Source: Septoria linicola (lineage: Eukaryota > Ascomycota > Dothideomycetes > Mycosphaerellales > Mycosphaerellaceae). Taken from it: a stretch of 64,000 nt of DNA. Under the pieces are notes generated by a model. That model searched no databases. It was not told where the DNA came from and was given only the letters and a program-made list of their open reading frames with translations. Location of the stretch: the NCBI GenBank assembly GCA_024114885.1, contig CP099429.1, positions 1,488,001 to 1,552,000 on the forward strand. Reading direction: 5' to 3'. Positions within the stretch are counted from its first letter, which is position 1, and the number at the start of each line of letters is the position of its first letter. The position numbers and the translations under genes are program-made. Of this stretch, positions 1 through 10,467 are shown piece after piece.

Positions 1-14
1 CCGCTGAGTATGTC

Positions 15-215
15 CTAAAGTATACAGGTTGCATGATACACGGGCGAGACCGCACACAACGGTGCTTCGCACACAAGCAGCTCAAGAAAGTTTTGGTAGT
101 TGCGTACGTCGTAACTCTCGAGTCGTGGCAGCACGTATGATGCGAGTAGCCTTCTCACTACCGCAGGTAGGCCTTCGAGGTCAGGCGTGCCGTACACGTT
201 GTTATTTGTCGCCAT
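15..215 (-). CDS. Possible exon of a hypothetical protein
   Basis: An ATG at 215 (minus strand) opens a 66-codon frame with protein-like composition (motifs such as GTPDLEGLPAVVRRLLASY and LPRLESYDVRNYQNFLELL). It is divergent from the gene starting at 415. A GTGTGC that could be a splice donor follows the LELL segment, so this may be only the first exon of a gene continuing to the left of the window. I recognise no family. It could equally be a chance open frame, because the only support is amino-acid composition and the divergent arrangement. Confidence 0.3.
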   Translation of the reverse strand: MATNNNVYGTPDLEGLPAVVRRLLASYVLPRLESYDVRNYQNFLELLVCEAPLCAVSPVYHATCIL

Positions 216-414
216 CGTGGGTGTTGAGAGGAGGTGTGTCGCGGAGTTGGACGAGAGTGTTCGAGTTGGCGTTCCACTTTTTCTCCATGTCATTCACATG
301 CGGCCAAGCTGCTCGTTCACTTTTCTGCTTCGTGTCAACATTTCCACTTCTCTTTTACGCGGCACATTCTCAGACCTTCCACCAACAACACTTCCCATCA
401 GTAACAATATCAAG

Positions 415-1071
415 ATGGCTGCAGCGCTGCTGATCGGCCTGCACAGCTTCACACCAGAGCTGCTAACCCATATCGCGCGCGAGTACGTGGAAGTTTACGG
501 TCCTCACACGAGAGTCCGCGTGGAGAGATTTGCCAATTTTGCCGCCATTGCAGCATCACGACTTCCGGCGATCATTAACAACCACGTCCTAGCCGTGGAG
601 GTCGAGCGGGCCCTCCTGCTGGCTTGCGAATTCCGAATCGACACTGCAATGCCATTCTCTCAGCAACCAGCGCCAGACCCTCTGCGACATACTCGGAACG
701 TTCTGCTGAACATGGTCGGACAAGATCGGCAGACCGTACAGCTGATCCGATCGGTAGCAATCACTCGCCACGCTTTGAAAGTGATAGTTCGAGATGGCCG
801 GGTGAATGAGATTCAGAGTGGAGAGCAGCACCTGGGAGATCATATCGTACGCACTCTGGACTTCTTGCATTCCAAATGCGTGATCAAGATCAAGGATAGC
901 GTTGCCGTCGTCCGCATGCGGCCGCAATGGGGATTCTTTAACGGGCGCTGGGGTGCGCGGTGGATTGCGCGAGACGCCGTGAACTTGCGTCACTTCTACC
1001 GGAAGATCGCTTACACCAAGTACGATGCCATCAGAGGTCGTGGGTTTGAAGTGCTCTGGACGTTGCCGTAG
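415..1071 (+). CDS. Hypothetical protein, 218 aa
   Basis: The frame is open from 187, but the first ATG in a good context (caagATGG) is at 415, giving 218 residues ending in FEVLWTLP. No intron is needed. The protein is mixed helical and basic, with no signal peptide, membrane segment or catalytic motif that I recognise. The N-terminal third (LLTHIAREYVEVYGPHTRVRV) and the Arg/Trp-rich C-terminal part (QWGFFNGRWGARWIARDAV) look like real coding sequence rather than a shadow, and no competing frame is better. It borders the large palindrome array. Function unknown. Confidence 0.55.
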   Translation: MAAALLIGLHSFTPELLTHIAREYVEVYGPHTRVRVERFANFAAIAASRLPAIINNHVLAVEVERALLLACEFRIDTAMPFSQQPAPDPLRHTRNVLLNMVGQDRQTVQLIRSVAITRHALKVIVRDGRVNEIQSGEQHLGDHIVRTLDFLHSKCVIKIKDSVAVVRMRPQWGFFNGRWGARWIARDAVNLRHFYRKIAYTKYDAIRGRGFEVLWTLP

Positions 1072-1981
1072 TGTGGAGGCGGGTAGCAGGGACTAATGGA
1101 ATAGTCGGGAAGTCGATAACTTGGAGGAGATTTGACATTGGAGGCGCTGCTTCGGAGTCCAGCACAGCATAACAGATTGGGAGGTTGCGGTAACAGGATC
1201 GGGCGTAAGAGGCGAGACGCTGGAGACGCTCGAGTAACTCAGACCAGATGGTGGCGAGAACAGGCCAGGCGCGGCGATGGCCAGGCTCCGCTGCATGGCA
1301 GAAATTCGACTGAAATTCATGCCCATACCAGTCCCTACTTGCTTCGTTGTGCTTGTGATGATGGAGTTCACCTTGTTCGCGTTTGTTGATGATGATGTCG
1401 TTGTGAAACGTGAAAGCTGCACTGCGTGAAGTCAAACGGAAAACTTCCGCACCAAGACTTCACCAGAACCGAAATGTCTACATTGAACAGCACCGCACCC
1501 ACACCACCATGAACCCCCTCTTGCTCTGCACAAACGCGTCAGTCACCGGCTCAACAATCGGCGGAGATTCCAAATCGATTCAAATACAAGAGCGAGCTTC
1601 CCAATCGATCACGGCGCTTCACCATGGCAGAGTTCTTCCACTACGTTCCAATCGAAAATCCGTCCCCAAGTGGGATGAAGATTGCCGTACAAGCAAGCCA
1701 GACGGACGAGCTCTGAGCCGATATTCAAGTCTTGCTCAGCTTCGGCGGGTCTTCAGCTTTCCGTCAAAACTTCTCTCCGTCCTCGCAGCGACAAACGCGT
1801 GATGAAGACTTCAGCAACAACTTCGGACGCCACTCCTGTCAGCATCGACGTGTCAAGGCTTCACAATCGGTTCTTCAGCCTCTTTTTGAGCTTCAGACCA
1901 GCAGGACGCGTTGTGCCTCGGTCACAGACACGAAACAAGTCGATCTGGTGGCGAAGCGGCTCAGGTGGGTTCAGCAGACTT
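1072..1981. other. Gene-free stretch leading into the palindrome array
   Basis: Open frames here are short, lack good start contexts and overlap on both strands, so I call no gene. From about 1560 there are isolated half-motifs related to the downstream array (for example attccaaatcgattcaaat near 1567), which suggests the repeat once extended further left and has decayed. No RNA gene or mobile-element terminus was seen. Confidence 0.5.
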
Positions 1982-4900
1982 TTCCAAGTCGTGGAGAGTG
2001 GGAAGAAGCATGATCAGCGCTGCCTGTACACACTACAAGATTGCTGACATGATGCGGTGTGCGTTCCAACCTTTGGAGCGAGCCAGGTTGACGAGCACGG
2101 CTGAAGCTGTTTCGCCACCATCTCACCACTTGCTTCACATGCTTGGGAGCGACAAATTGATCCGCACAATATCATCTCGCACATCGTCGGCACCTCCGCT
2201 GAGCACGGTTCGTCTTTTCCAGCTTCCGCAGAGTCTCCTTCATCCCCTTGGCTTAGTCCATCCAACACGACAGCAGCGCACGCGTTCCATTCCCTGGAGC
2301 CCCGCAACGGCACTCGGCAAAGCTTTCAACAAGTCTGCTGAGCATCTCTGATCATTTTGATAAGGCTCCATGGCCTGGAACGCTCATGCGGTCCAGCTGC
2401 AGAAAATGCTTCAGTGGCGACACACCCGCACAGAGTGTTTGGGGCCTCTTGATGATGGTCGAAAGCTTTTTGAGCAACATCACAACACAGAGAAGGCTGC
2501 CAACATCGCGCTTCAAGTTTTGCTGGGGTGGTCAGTTGTACTCATCAGCCTGATCGAGGCTCTCACCAAGCAGCATCGCCAAACACGTTCCAAAGCTTGG
2601 AAAGCTTAATTGCAGAAGCGGACCCCTCCATGTGGTCATCAACGACCTACGCCGACAGTATCAGGTTGCTCCAAGCCTCGCCACCGACACCTCACGCGCC
2701 TGCGTCCAGCTCCACCGCGAGAGATATCGATCGATGCAGAATGGGTTCCTGACTGGCCGGCAACAATTTGAAGAGGCGAATCATTTCAGATATCGAGTAG
2801 AAGGCCGCCGCGATCGATGAGATCTAGCCGAGAACGAAAGAGTTGGATACCTTCCGCATTGGGCAAGACTCAGCGATTCACCCACCACAGTCCATTGCGC
2901 ACACGTTCCAAAGGATGGATCGTCAAAGTGAAGAAGCATATCTGCTCAGACGACGTTGATGTACTCATCCTGTCAATTTTGGGTCGTTCCAAGCAATGGA
3001 ACGCGATTCCTGCAGCTCCTGCTGCGTCTGGGTGCAAAAAGCCTACCAGCGAGCCACAACCATCCCATGCGCCCACTTTCCAGGACTTGGAAAGCTATAC
3101 TGGAGAAGCGAATCTCTTCAGATGGTCAAAGCGATGGACTGCCAGCAGAATTATGTCGTTCCAAGTCTTGGAACGCGAGTTGTGGAGTTGGCCGTTCTGT
3201 CACACAGCTAGCAGGCCCGCTCATGCGATCGACCGCACACGCGTTCCATTAATTGGAAAGCATATCTGAACAAGCCAAATCTTTCAGATGATGAGCAAGA
3301 AGTATCTCTAGCGCTAGAGTATCGCTCCATGCATTGGAACGTGAGTATCACACTGCGCCATCTCCGCCTGGGCCGTCCAGCCTACCAACGCCCACTCGCG
3401 CATGCGTTCCAAGACTTGGAAAGCTATACTGGAGAAGCGAATCTCTTCAGATGGTCAAAGCGATGGACTGCCAGCAGAATTATGTCGTTCCAAGTCTTGG
3501 AACGCGAGTTGTGGAGTTAGCCGTTCTATCACACAGCTAGCAGGCCCGCTCATAGGATCGACCGCACACGCGTTCCATTGATTGGAAAGCATATCTGAAC
3601 AAGCCAAATCTTTCAGATGATGAGCAAGAAGTATCTCTAGCGCTAGAGTGTCGCTCCATGCATTGGAACGTGAGTATCATACTGCGCCATCTCCGCCTGG
3701 GCCGTCCAGCCTACCAACGCCCACTCGCGCATGCGTTCCAAGACTTGGAAAGCTAAACTGAAGAAGCCATTTCTTCCGAGTACGTGTTTCGGACTTCTCT
3801 TTGCAATTTCAGAACGGTCCATGTCTTGGAAAGCGTTTGGCGTAGACAGCCAGTCTCGCCAGTCAGCTACCCACCCACCACCAAGCACACATTACACAAC
3901 CTACAACGCTCCAACTTGTCTGAGGAGTATCCAACAGTATTCGGAATCACTCCCCATCAGCATTTATCCTGCAGTTCGAATTCGAAGGTAGGTCGATCCG
4001 GCTCAGCTACTCACTGCGACTCTCCCGTTGTTGCTCGCACGTTCCATCGTTTGGAAAGCATATCTGCGACGGCAGTCTTCTTTCAAATGATGCAAAGCAG
4101 AAGTCCTCCGGGTAGTTTGTCGCTCCAAGCTTTGGAACGAGAGCTAGAGGTCAGTGGGTTTTGGCTGCGCATCAGCCAGCGAGCAGCAGGACGACCTACC
4201 ACAGTCGAGATCGGACAGCAGAGCTCGCATCTTCTCTGATACTCTCAAATTCATCATTGAGAAGTCCCTCGCCGGTGATCTCGCCGAGATCCCAATGTCG
4301 AACTAGGTCGATTCTGCTCAGCTGCACACAGCCAGCCACCCACAAGAGTGCAAGCTTTCCATCACTTGGAAAGCATATCTGAGCCGGCAGATCTCTTCTA
4401 AATAGTACAGAGTGGAAAACCTCTGCGCGTTTTGTCGTTCCAAGTCTTGGAAAGGACATGACAGGTCGGTCCACTTCTGCTCAATAACAGCCAGCTAGCA
4501 GTCCGGACCACGAACCACACCAAGACCACGAACAACAGAGCTCTGATCTTCTACGAAACATGCGATTCGATTGTCAAAAGTCTCGTTGCCACACTTTGGT
4601 GGGTCACCAATTCCGGACTTCATCGATCCCGCTCAGCTGCATGCGACTGGCTACCCACGACTGCACGCGCGTTCCATCACTTGGAAAGCTTGACTGTCAA
4701 AGCAGATCTTCTCTGATTGGTGCAAAGAAGAGATCCTGACGAGATCTTGTCGTTCCAAGTCTCGGAACGGAAGTGGTGAGTTAGTAGGTCGATTCTGGCT
4801 TGGGCCTTCAGCAACGCCTTGCACGATTGGAGGCTTGCGTGCATCACCCAAGCATGGCCACAATCATGATTCTTGCTTCACTTTGAACATCGGGAAAAGT

Positions 4901-7104
4901 TGATACTTGAGATTTGGAGGTCCAAGACTCGGTCCTCGACAAGTCAGCCTGTGCCCACCCGAGCACGTCCAGCAGCCAAAACACAACGTTCTCCAAAGAC
5001 TGGATCGTCAATTCCTTCGACAGAAAGCTTCGAGATACCTTCAAGATTGGATTCCAAGTTGCAATCCGACGATCCAGATCTCAAGTTCCCGCCATTCTTG
5101 ATGCTGGGCCACATTCGCCACCCAACACATTGCACCACACGTTCCAGAGCTTGGAACGTCAGACCACTCGGCAGAAATCTTCAAAGTACTGTTCAAAAGT
5201 GGTCGCCATTCAGTTTTGGTCAGTCCAGGTCTTGGAAAGCTCTCACCACTAACCTCCGCTGAGCCACGCTACCCAGCACACATCAAGCACTCATTTCGCC
5301 TGACCAGAGCTCGAACCATTGAGCAGAAAGTTTCGAAATATGCCCAGAATGATGTCCCACGTCGTCATTTGACGTGGCGGAGTTCCGATCTGGCAGGAGC
5401 GACCTCCCATCGACTAAGCCTTGGACACGACATGCTACAACATGCGTTCCAAGACTTGGAGCGTCAAACCCGTGGGTAGAAGTCTTTCTAACATACCGCA
5501 GATGAGATTCCAAATCGCACTTTTGCGTTCCAAGTCTTGGAAAGCAGTCTACATCTGGCTGAGGCGGGTTTGAGGCAGCAGGTATCAGATCTCGTGTTTC
5601 TGAGCTTGGAACGCCAATTCCTTCGATGAGATTCATGGAACGTTGCCGAAAATGGAAGCTGTCAATTCAGTTTGGCGATCCAGGCGTTGGAAAGCATATG
5701 GCAGCTATGGAGGGCTGGCTGCGAAACGCGGACTCGTCAGAACTTGCTTTCCAAGACTTGGAACGACATACCCTTCGATCAGAACTTCGCATCTACATCA
5801 AAGATGAGATTCCACGTCGCGGTTTTGCTTTCCAAGTCTTCAAAATGGTTGGTCATGGGTCCAGCCTGCCCAAGTCCACCTGCACAGCCACGATGCACGA
5901 TCCAAGCGTTGGAACGACAACTCCTCTGGTGGGAAGTCGGACAATGATGTTAGAAAGATATTTGCCGTCGCAGTTTGGCTTTCCATGTCTTGGAAAGTGA
6001 GTTGTAGGTATGGCATGGCATATCCTCCCACCCACCATATGAGTGCAGGTTTCGACACCCACCACCACGAATTCAACCCGACAGATCTTTCGAAACAGTC
6101 ATAGAATAGATTTCTGAACGATCGTTTGGTGGTGGACACAATCGAAATCATGGAAACAGGACCGTCGATACCTGGGGGTGGGAGACTGGCAGACACAGGT
6201 ACAGCACACGTTCCAACGCTCTCCACCACAAATCAATCGGGCAAAACTTCGAGAAGGTTGGTTTAATGACTTTCCAAGTCGCAGTACAGCTTTCCAGACT
6301 CTGGAAATGGAATCCAACATCGGTATGTGGTGTGGACAGCCATCTCAGGCAGCACCAGTACGACCCAGCTCCAAGCACCTGGACCGACGAGCTACATCTT
6401 GGAAAGTGATGGAAAGTGTGTTGGAACATTGCCTCAGGTCGCCAATTGTCATTCTGAAGCTTGGAAAGCAAGTTGAACATGCGCGGGTAGGGCTGGGTAT
6501 GGGAGTCCTTGCACCACCAGTACAGCACGCGTTCCAACACTTTCCAGGACATTGTGGCTCGGCAGAAAACTTTCAAAACTACTTTCCATGACTTTCCAAG
6601 TCGCGGTTTGACGTTCCAACCTTGGGGGCCCAAGATCGAAATGGGCAGTAGCGCCAGATATGGGGCCCAGGCAGCATGTTCAGATCTTCGTTCCCAGGAC
6701 TTGGAAAGCTTATTCCGCTGGCCAAAAGTTTGGAAAGTGATTTACGATGAGAGTCCACGTCGCAGTTTGTGGTGGTGGGCTTTGGAAAGGGAGTTGGACA
6801 CCTGCCTCGGGTGGGGTGTGAGAGCAGCAGCAGCACGACTACAACATGCTTTCCAAAGCTTTCCATCAAAAACGACCTCGGAGGCGGCTTTTGGTTACAC
6901 TTTTCCATGACTTTCCAAGTCGCCGGTTGTCGTTCCAAGCCTTGCCAAGAAAGATACGAAGATCGTCGGCTAGGACAGATCTGCACCCACCATGGGTACA
7001 GCATGCGTTCCAAAGCTTGGAACGTCAAAGTGCATGGTGGCGGAGCATCCTATGGGTTCGTGGAGATGGTCGCCGGTCGCCTTTTGACGTTCCAAGATCT
7101 GGAA
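1982..7104. repeat. Satellite-like array of paired palindromes (TTCCAAG-N-CTTGGAA)
   Basis: About 50 imperfect copies of a 15-bp dyad, best form CGTTCCAAGTCTTGGAACG (e.g. 3157-3175), fill this 5.1-kb block. They are organised in pairs whose members start 81-82 bp apart: 2285/2366, 3078/3159, 3244/3325, 3407/3488, 4042/4123, 4357/4438, 4672/4753, 5142/5223, 5447/5528, 5597/5678, 5749/5830, 5900/5981, 6211/6292, 6692/6773, 6851/6933, 7008/7090. Pairs recur every 150-166 bp or multiples of that. The left member is usually followed by AAGCATATCTGA-like sequence and the right one preceded by TTTGTCG or TTTTGAC. Arm sequence is kept while spacers vary. Pair-to-pair distances are not multiples of three and frames are broken throughout, so this is not one coding repeat. 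Role unknown; candidates are a protein-binding satellite, a nucleosome-phased element or an ancient tandem duplication. Confidence 0.85.
3084..3741. repeat. Two tandem copies of a 329-bp dimeric unit
   Basis: Bases 3084-3412 and 3413-3741 are direct repeats of exactly 329 bp, differing at about seven positions by eye (e.g. ttaattgg versus ttgattgg, catgcg versus catagg). Each copy holds two monomers of about 164 bp, that is, two palindrome pairs, so this is a higher-order repeat inside the larger array. A third partial copy begins at 3742 and diverges after about 15 bases. 329 is not divisible by three, so the two copies read in different frames. The near identity marks a much more recent event than the rest of the array. 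Confidence 0.9.
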
Positions 7105-10100
7105 AGCAAGTTGTGGCCGTTGAGGGCTGGCGTGGAATTCACTTGGCAGGTGTTAACGAGGAAGTCGCGATGCAGACTGCGGCATACCACAAGCGATGGT
7201 CGACTATCGTTCTAACATCCAAGGAAGATGATCTGAGGTCATTTGGAGTTGATCGCGATGTTGCTCCTACAACATCACCGTCGATGCCCAATCCGGCAAC
7301 AGGTAACATAGCAGCAAATGTCCAAAGGCCGCGAGACATGCCGGCCCTGTTCGCAATCGAAAGTAAGGCACAATGAAAGCTTTGCTCAAGGCGGCAGGAT
7401 GCGAAGGTCACTCTTGCCATGTGATTGGGAACCATCGGGCACGCTGAGTCCTGATCGATGAACGACTGGAACGAAGCGCATGCGACCTGATGACTTCTGG
7501 AGCGAGACCGCCTGCCAGACGACCTATCTGCCAAATGCGATGTGTGCCTCCGTTACCTTTGATGGCCATTCGATGAGCCACTAAGCTCCTGCGAACAAAT
7601 CTCAGCATCCCCACAGCAATTGGCAAGCCTTCAGCAACGAAGAGGCGGTCGGAACCCTCGAGAGCAAGTGCGTCCAGTCTTTCTGGCACACTGGCAGCCA
7701 TTTGTCTATTCGAGCGTCTGGAGATGCTTGATCTTGATTCGCAGAGTAAGGAAGTATGGAGACACAGAGCAGACCAATCCGACAAATGGGCAAGTGCATG
7801 TCAAGGCGTACTCCAAGACTAGCCTTCTGCGTTGTTTGAGTGCCACCAAACTCACACACAGCCTTGCGCCGGTCATACATGTGGGTTCTTACGCAACATC
7901 TCTTGGTAATCACTGCGTGTGATTCGGTCAAACACACAGTAGCCAACGGCAGGCAGATCATGGTCCTGCGCCACCTCTTGATCTTTCGCCAGCTTCCAAC
8001 TGCGCACATCTACCGACGACCCTGTCGGTGCCGCGAGCCTGAACATTCCCCATTGGAGACACCCATACTAACGACGTCTGAACAGGATTCGGTAACAAGT
8101 CCTTTTCGGCAATCTGGTACGGACAAGTGTGCAAGAAGGGATACTCGGCAGCATGCAAAGAATGATTGTGCTCACACGTGCAAGAGGCGAATGCGTTTGC
8201 TTGCATTCACTGACTCGGTAGCGAACAGATGGCAACTTTAACATGGGCAAAACACCGTCTCTGCTTGTCAGCACTGCCTATGGCATGGAGCAAGTGTGTG
8301 AGACAGGTAGGTAGCGGAGCATTGACTTGATGAGAGGTACAATCGCTAATGCCGCCTTTCAGGTCATACGCCATAACGTTTTTGGCCACGACACCGTCTA
8401 CGACCCGCATGGATCTCGAGATAGTCTCCGCAGCTCGATGAGTGCGCTCCGAGGTGACTTGGGTTCGGCAAGTCTCGCATCTCCAGTCAATGGCAGGCAT
8501 CACTGACATCCTCAACAGTTCTTCGGCGTTCGCTTGGACTATGTCCGAAAAGTCTCCTTCAGATGGATCCGCTACGAAGTACAACTCGATGCCACAGACC
8601 AGATTGTCCAAAACCTGGACCACGACAGTAATATAGTCGAGAACTCGCTCGCGGCAAGGCTGACATGGTACTTGCATGACGACTGTATCGTCAGCGTCAG
8701 CGATTACGCTCGAGTCACGTACACAATGTATCAGTACGTTCCTACTGGCCCAGGTGCAGGAGCAGGAGCTGTAATACCCTTCTCAGCTGGCTACATTCTT
8801 CGCTCGCTGAGCACCTCAACTTCTCTCCAATGCGTGCAGGTCCGTGGCGAGACCAGAAGGCAGATCGAAGCTGCCGGTAACAATCTCCGACTGTTCTGGA
8901 GGAGACAGTAAACAATCTCGCTGCCAGTGGCAGTCGATATCTCAAAGGCTGTGATTGGAGATAACAATGGCCGAGGGCGAGTGGTGATGGACGGTTTGCA
9001 TGATGCAGTGGGAGGCTCAAGGGAGCATACAGCAGCATCGAGGAGCACAGGATAAGCATACCACGGGTAGCTAATCATCACAGTTGCTCTGCTATCCTCT
9101 TTTCGATGATCCAAAACTCACTCATCATTCATTGGGAAACTAGAATTGACATCACGCAACTAGGTCCATATTGCAAGCCTTGCAGACGCTGTCAACAACC
9201 CGGCTGGGTGCTGAAGCGAACTCTTTGGTAACTTTGGCCTGTCACTCCTCAATGACGCTGATCCAGTCATCAGCACCACACAACTCCACGAGTTTGTGAC
9301 AGCACATTGGCTGAGAGCGACGGTGTTGATGCTCGCTGAGGCTCGGATGATCCATCACTGCATGCACTCACATCACCTGGAAAGAAACATCGGCGAAGGC
9401 AGATCGTTCTCAATCTGCCGGTTCATCCTTTCGACGTCCGCACTTCAGTCATGGCACTGCGACAGCACCGCACAGTCTCCCACCAGCCACATTCTCCAGT
9501 AATGCTAGGCTCCGATCAATGGATGGGACCTTCCACATCGAATTGTGCTGTCAAAGTATCAGTGCTGCCCGCTATGGATCTCGCAAGAACCAGTGCGAGG
9601 AGCGTACAACTTGGCGGATCGAGAAATCTACGCCACTCCTCATAACTTCCTATTGCATCTTTTGCTCCGCTACAACACAGCAAGCACTCGAGAAGTCTTT
9701 GGCAGTGAGTCTGGTGCCATCGTGTCGCGGGTACCTCCTTAATCATGCCGCAAGCGTTCACTCGATTGCTATTCGCATCCAATCTGTCACAACTCAATCA
9801 GAGCATGTACGCTCCAGCAGCTGGCAGACGGCGAGCCTGCATTTGGGGCCAAAGATAGTGAGACCACGTCGACAGAATTACCAGGCACAGTAGGATGGTG
9901 TGGCTACAAAAGACCGACAGCACACGTTTGCTATGCAGCAATCTCCTGCCACAACAGTCTCTTGTTATCACTTGTTCTGCTCACATTAGTCAGTCACTGC
10001 TTGCTGAGCTTAGCTTCCGAAGAGCACTCAAGGGCCAGCAATCAATTCAGAGTGTACAATCACACTGGCTCGGCCGGACCCTGCTCAAGGTATAGTCGGG

Positions 10101-10467
10101 TGAAATGAGCTCGAAGAATCACAATCCCCATCATTCAGCTGCAATGGCAAGGACTGTGACTCGATGGAATGGCTTTGACGATACAAATTGGAAGGGAAGC
10201 ACAGATGTGAAAGCAGAATGTAGTGCAGAGGCTATTCTACACCAAAGAGGAAAGTTACAGCGAGAATCTTGGCATTGGACACCTTTGTCACTCGCAAAGT
10301 ATTGGCTGCCGCTGGCAGCGAGTATGTTCTCCTTTCATCCTGTGCATGCTCTCATCACCATCCACTCATCGCCATCAATGTTACCTGCAAAATATCGAAT
10401 GCCATTGGCAGTGGATATTTTTCCGTTCAGCAATGTCATCCACATGCCCGCGATCTCCCTCTAGGGC
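7105..10467. other. Gene-poor region with scattered TGCC/GGCA palindromes
   Basis: No convincing multi-exon gene was found in 3.4 kb. A second, weaker dyad recurs: clear copies are CTGCCAGTGGCAG at about 8924, CTGCCGCTGGCAGCGAGTAT at about 10309 and TGCCATTGGCAGTGGATAT at about 10400, with CTGCCTATGGCATGGAG near 8275 and half sites near 7616, 7690, 7935, 9451, 9702 and 9823. Several are followed by GATAT, GTAT or GATC. Spacing is irregular (roughly 60-140 bp), so I do not claim a regular array. The open frame at 8534-8911 is listed separately. Confidence 0.4.
8534..8911 (+). CDS. Open frame of uncertain status (possible exon)
   Basis: A frame reading FFGVRLDYVRKVSFRWIRYE and onward stays open to a TAA at 8909-8911. 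Its composition is protein-like (many Tyr, Val and Arg, and a Gly/Ala run GPGAGAGAV). The in-frame start at 8534 is TTG, not ATG, and the sequence just upstream (ctcaacag) could be a splice acceptor, so if real this is a downstream exon whose partner I could not find. No family recognised. It may be a relic in a decaying region. Confidence 0.25.
   Translation: MDYVRKVSFRWIRYEVQLDATDQIVQNLDHDSNIVENSLAARLTWYLHDDCIVSVSDYARVTYTMYQYVPTGPGAGAGAVIPFSAGYILRSLSTSTSLQCVQVRGETRRQIEAAGNNLRLFWRRQ

Noticed and set aside
3970..3990. tRNA B-box-like GTTCGAATTC
   Set aside because: No matching A box or cloverleaf arms nearby; no other tRNA-like signals were found in the window.
1982..7104. CRISPR-like array
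   Set aside because: Repeats are short degenerate palindromes with variable, related spacers in a eukaryotic genome; no cas-type genes and no constant repeat length.
1982..7104. MITE or transposon cluster
   Set aside because: No target-site duplications, no asymmetric terminal inverted repeats and no transposase; each dyad is itself symmetric and copies are in regular tandem order.
2996..7376. Many open frames in the array encoding FQxLE/SKSWK-like repeats on both strands
   Set aside because: They are translations of the palindrome itself. Although 81 is a multiple of three, pair-to-pair distances (e.g. 163, 166, 151) are not, the 329-bp duplication shifts frame, and stops occur in all frames.
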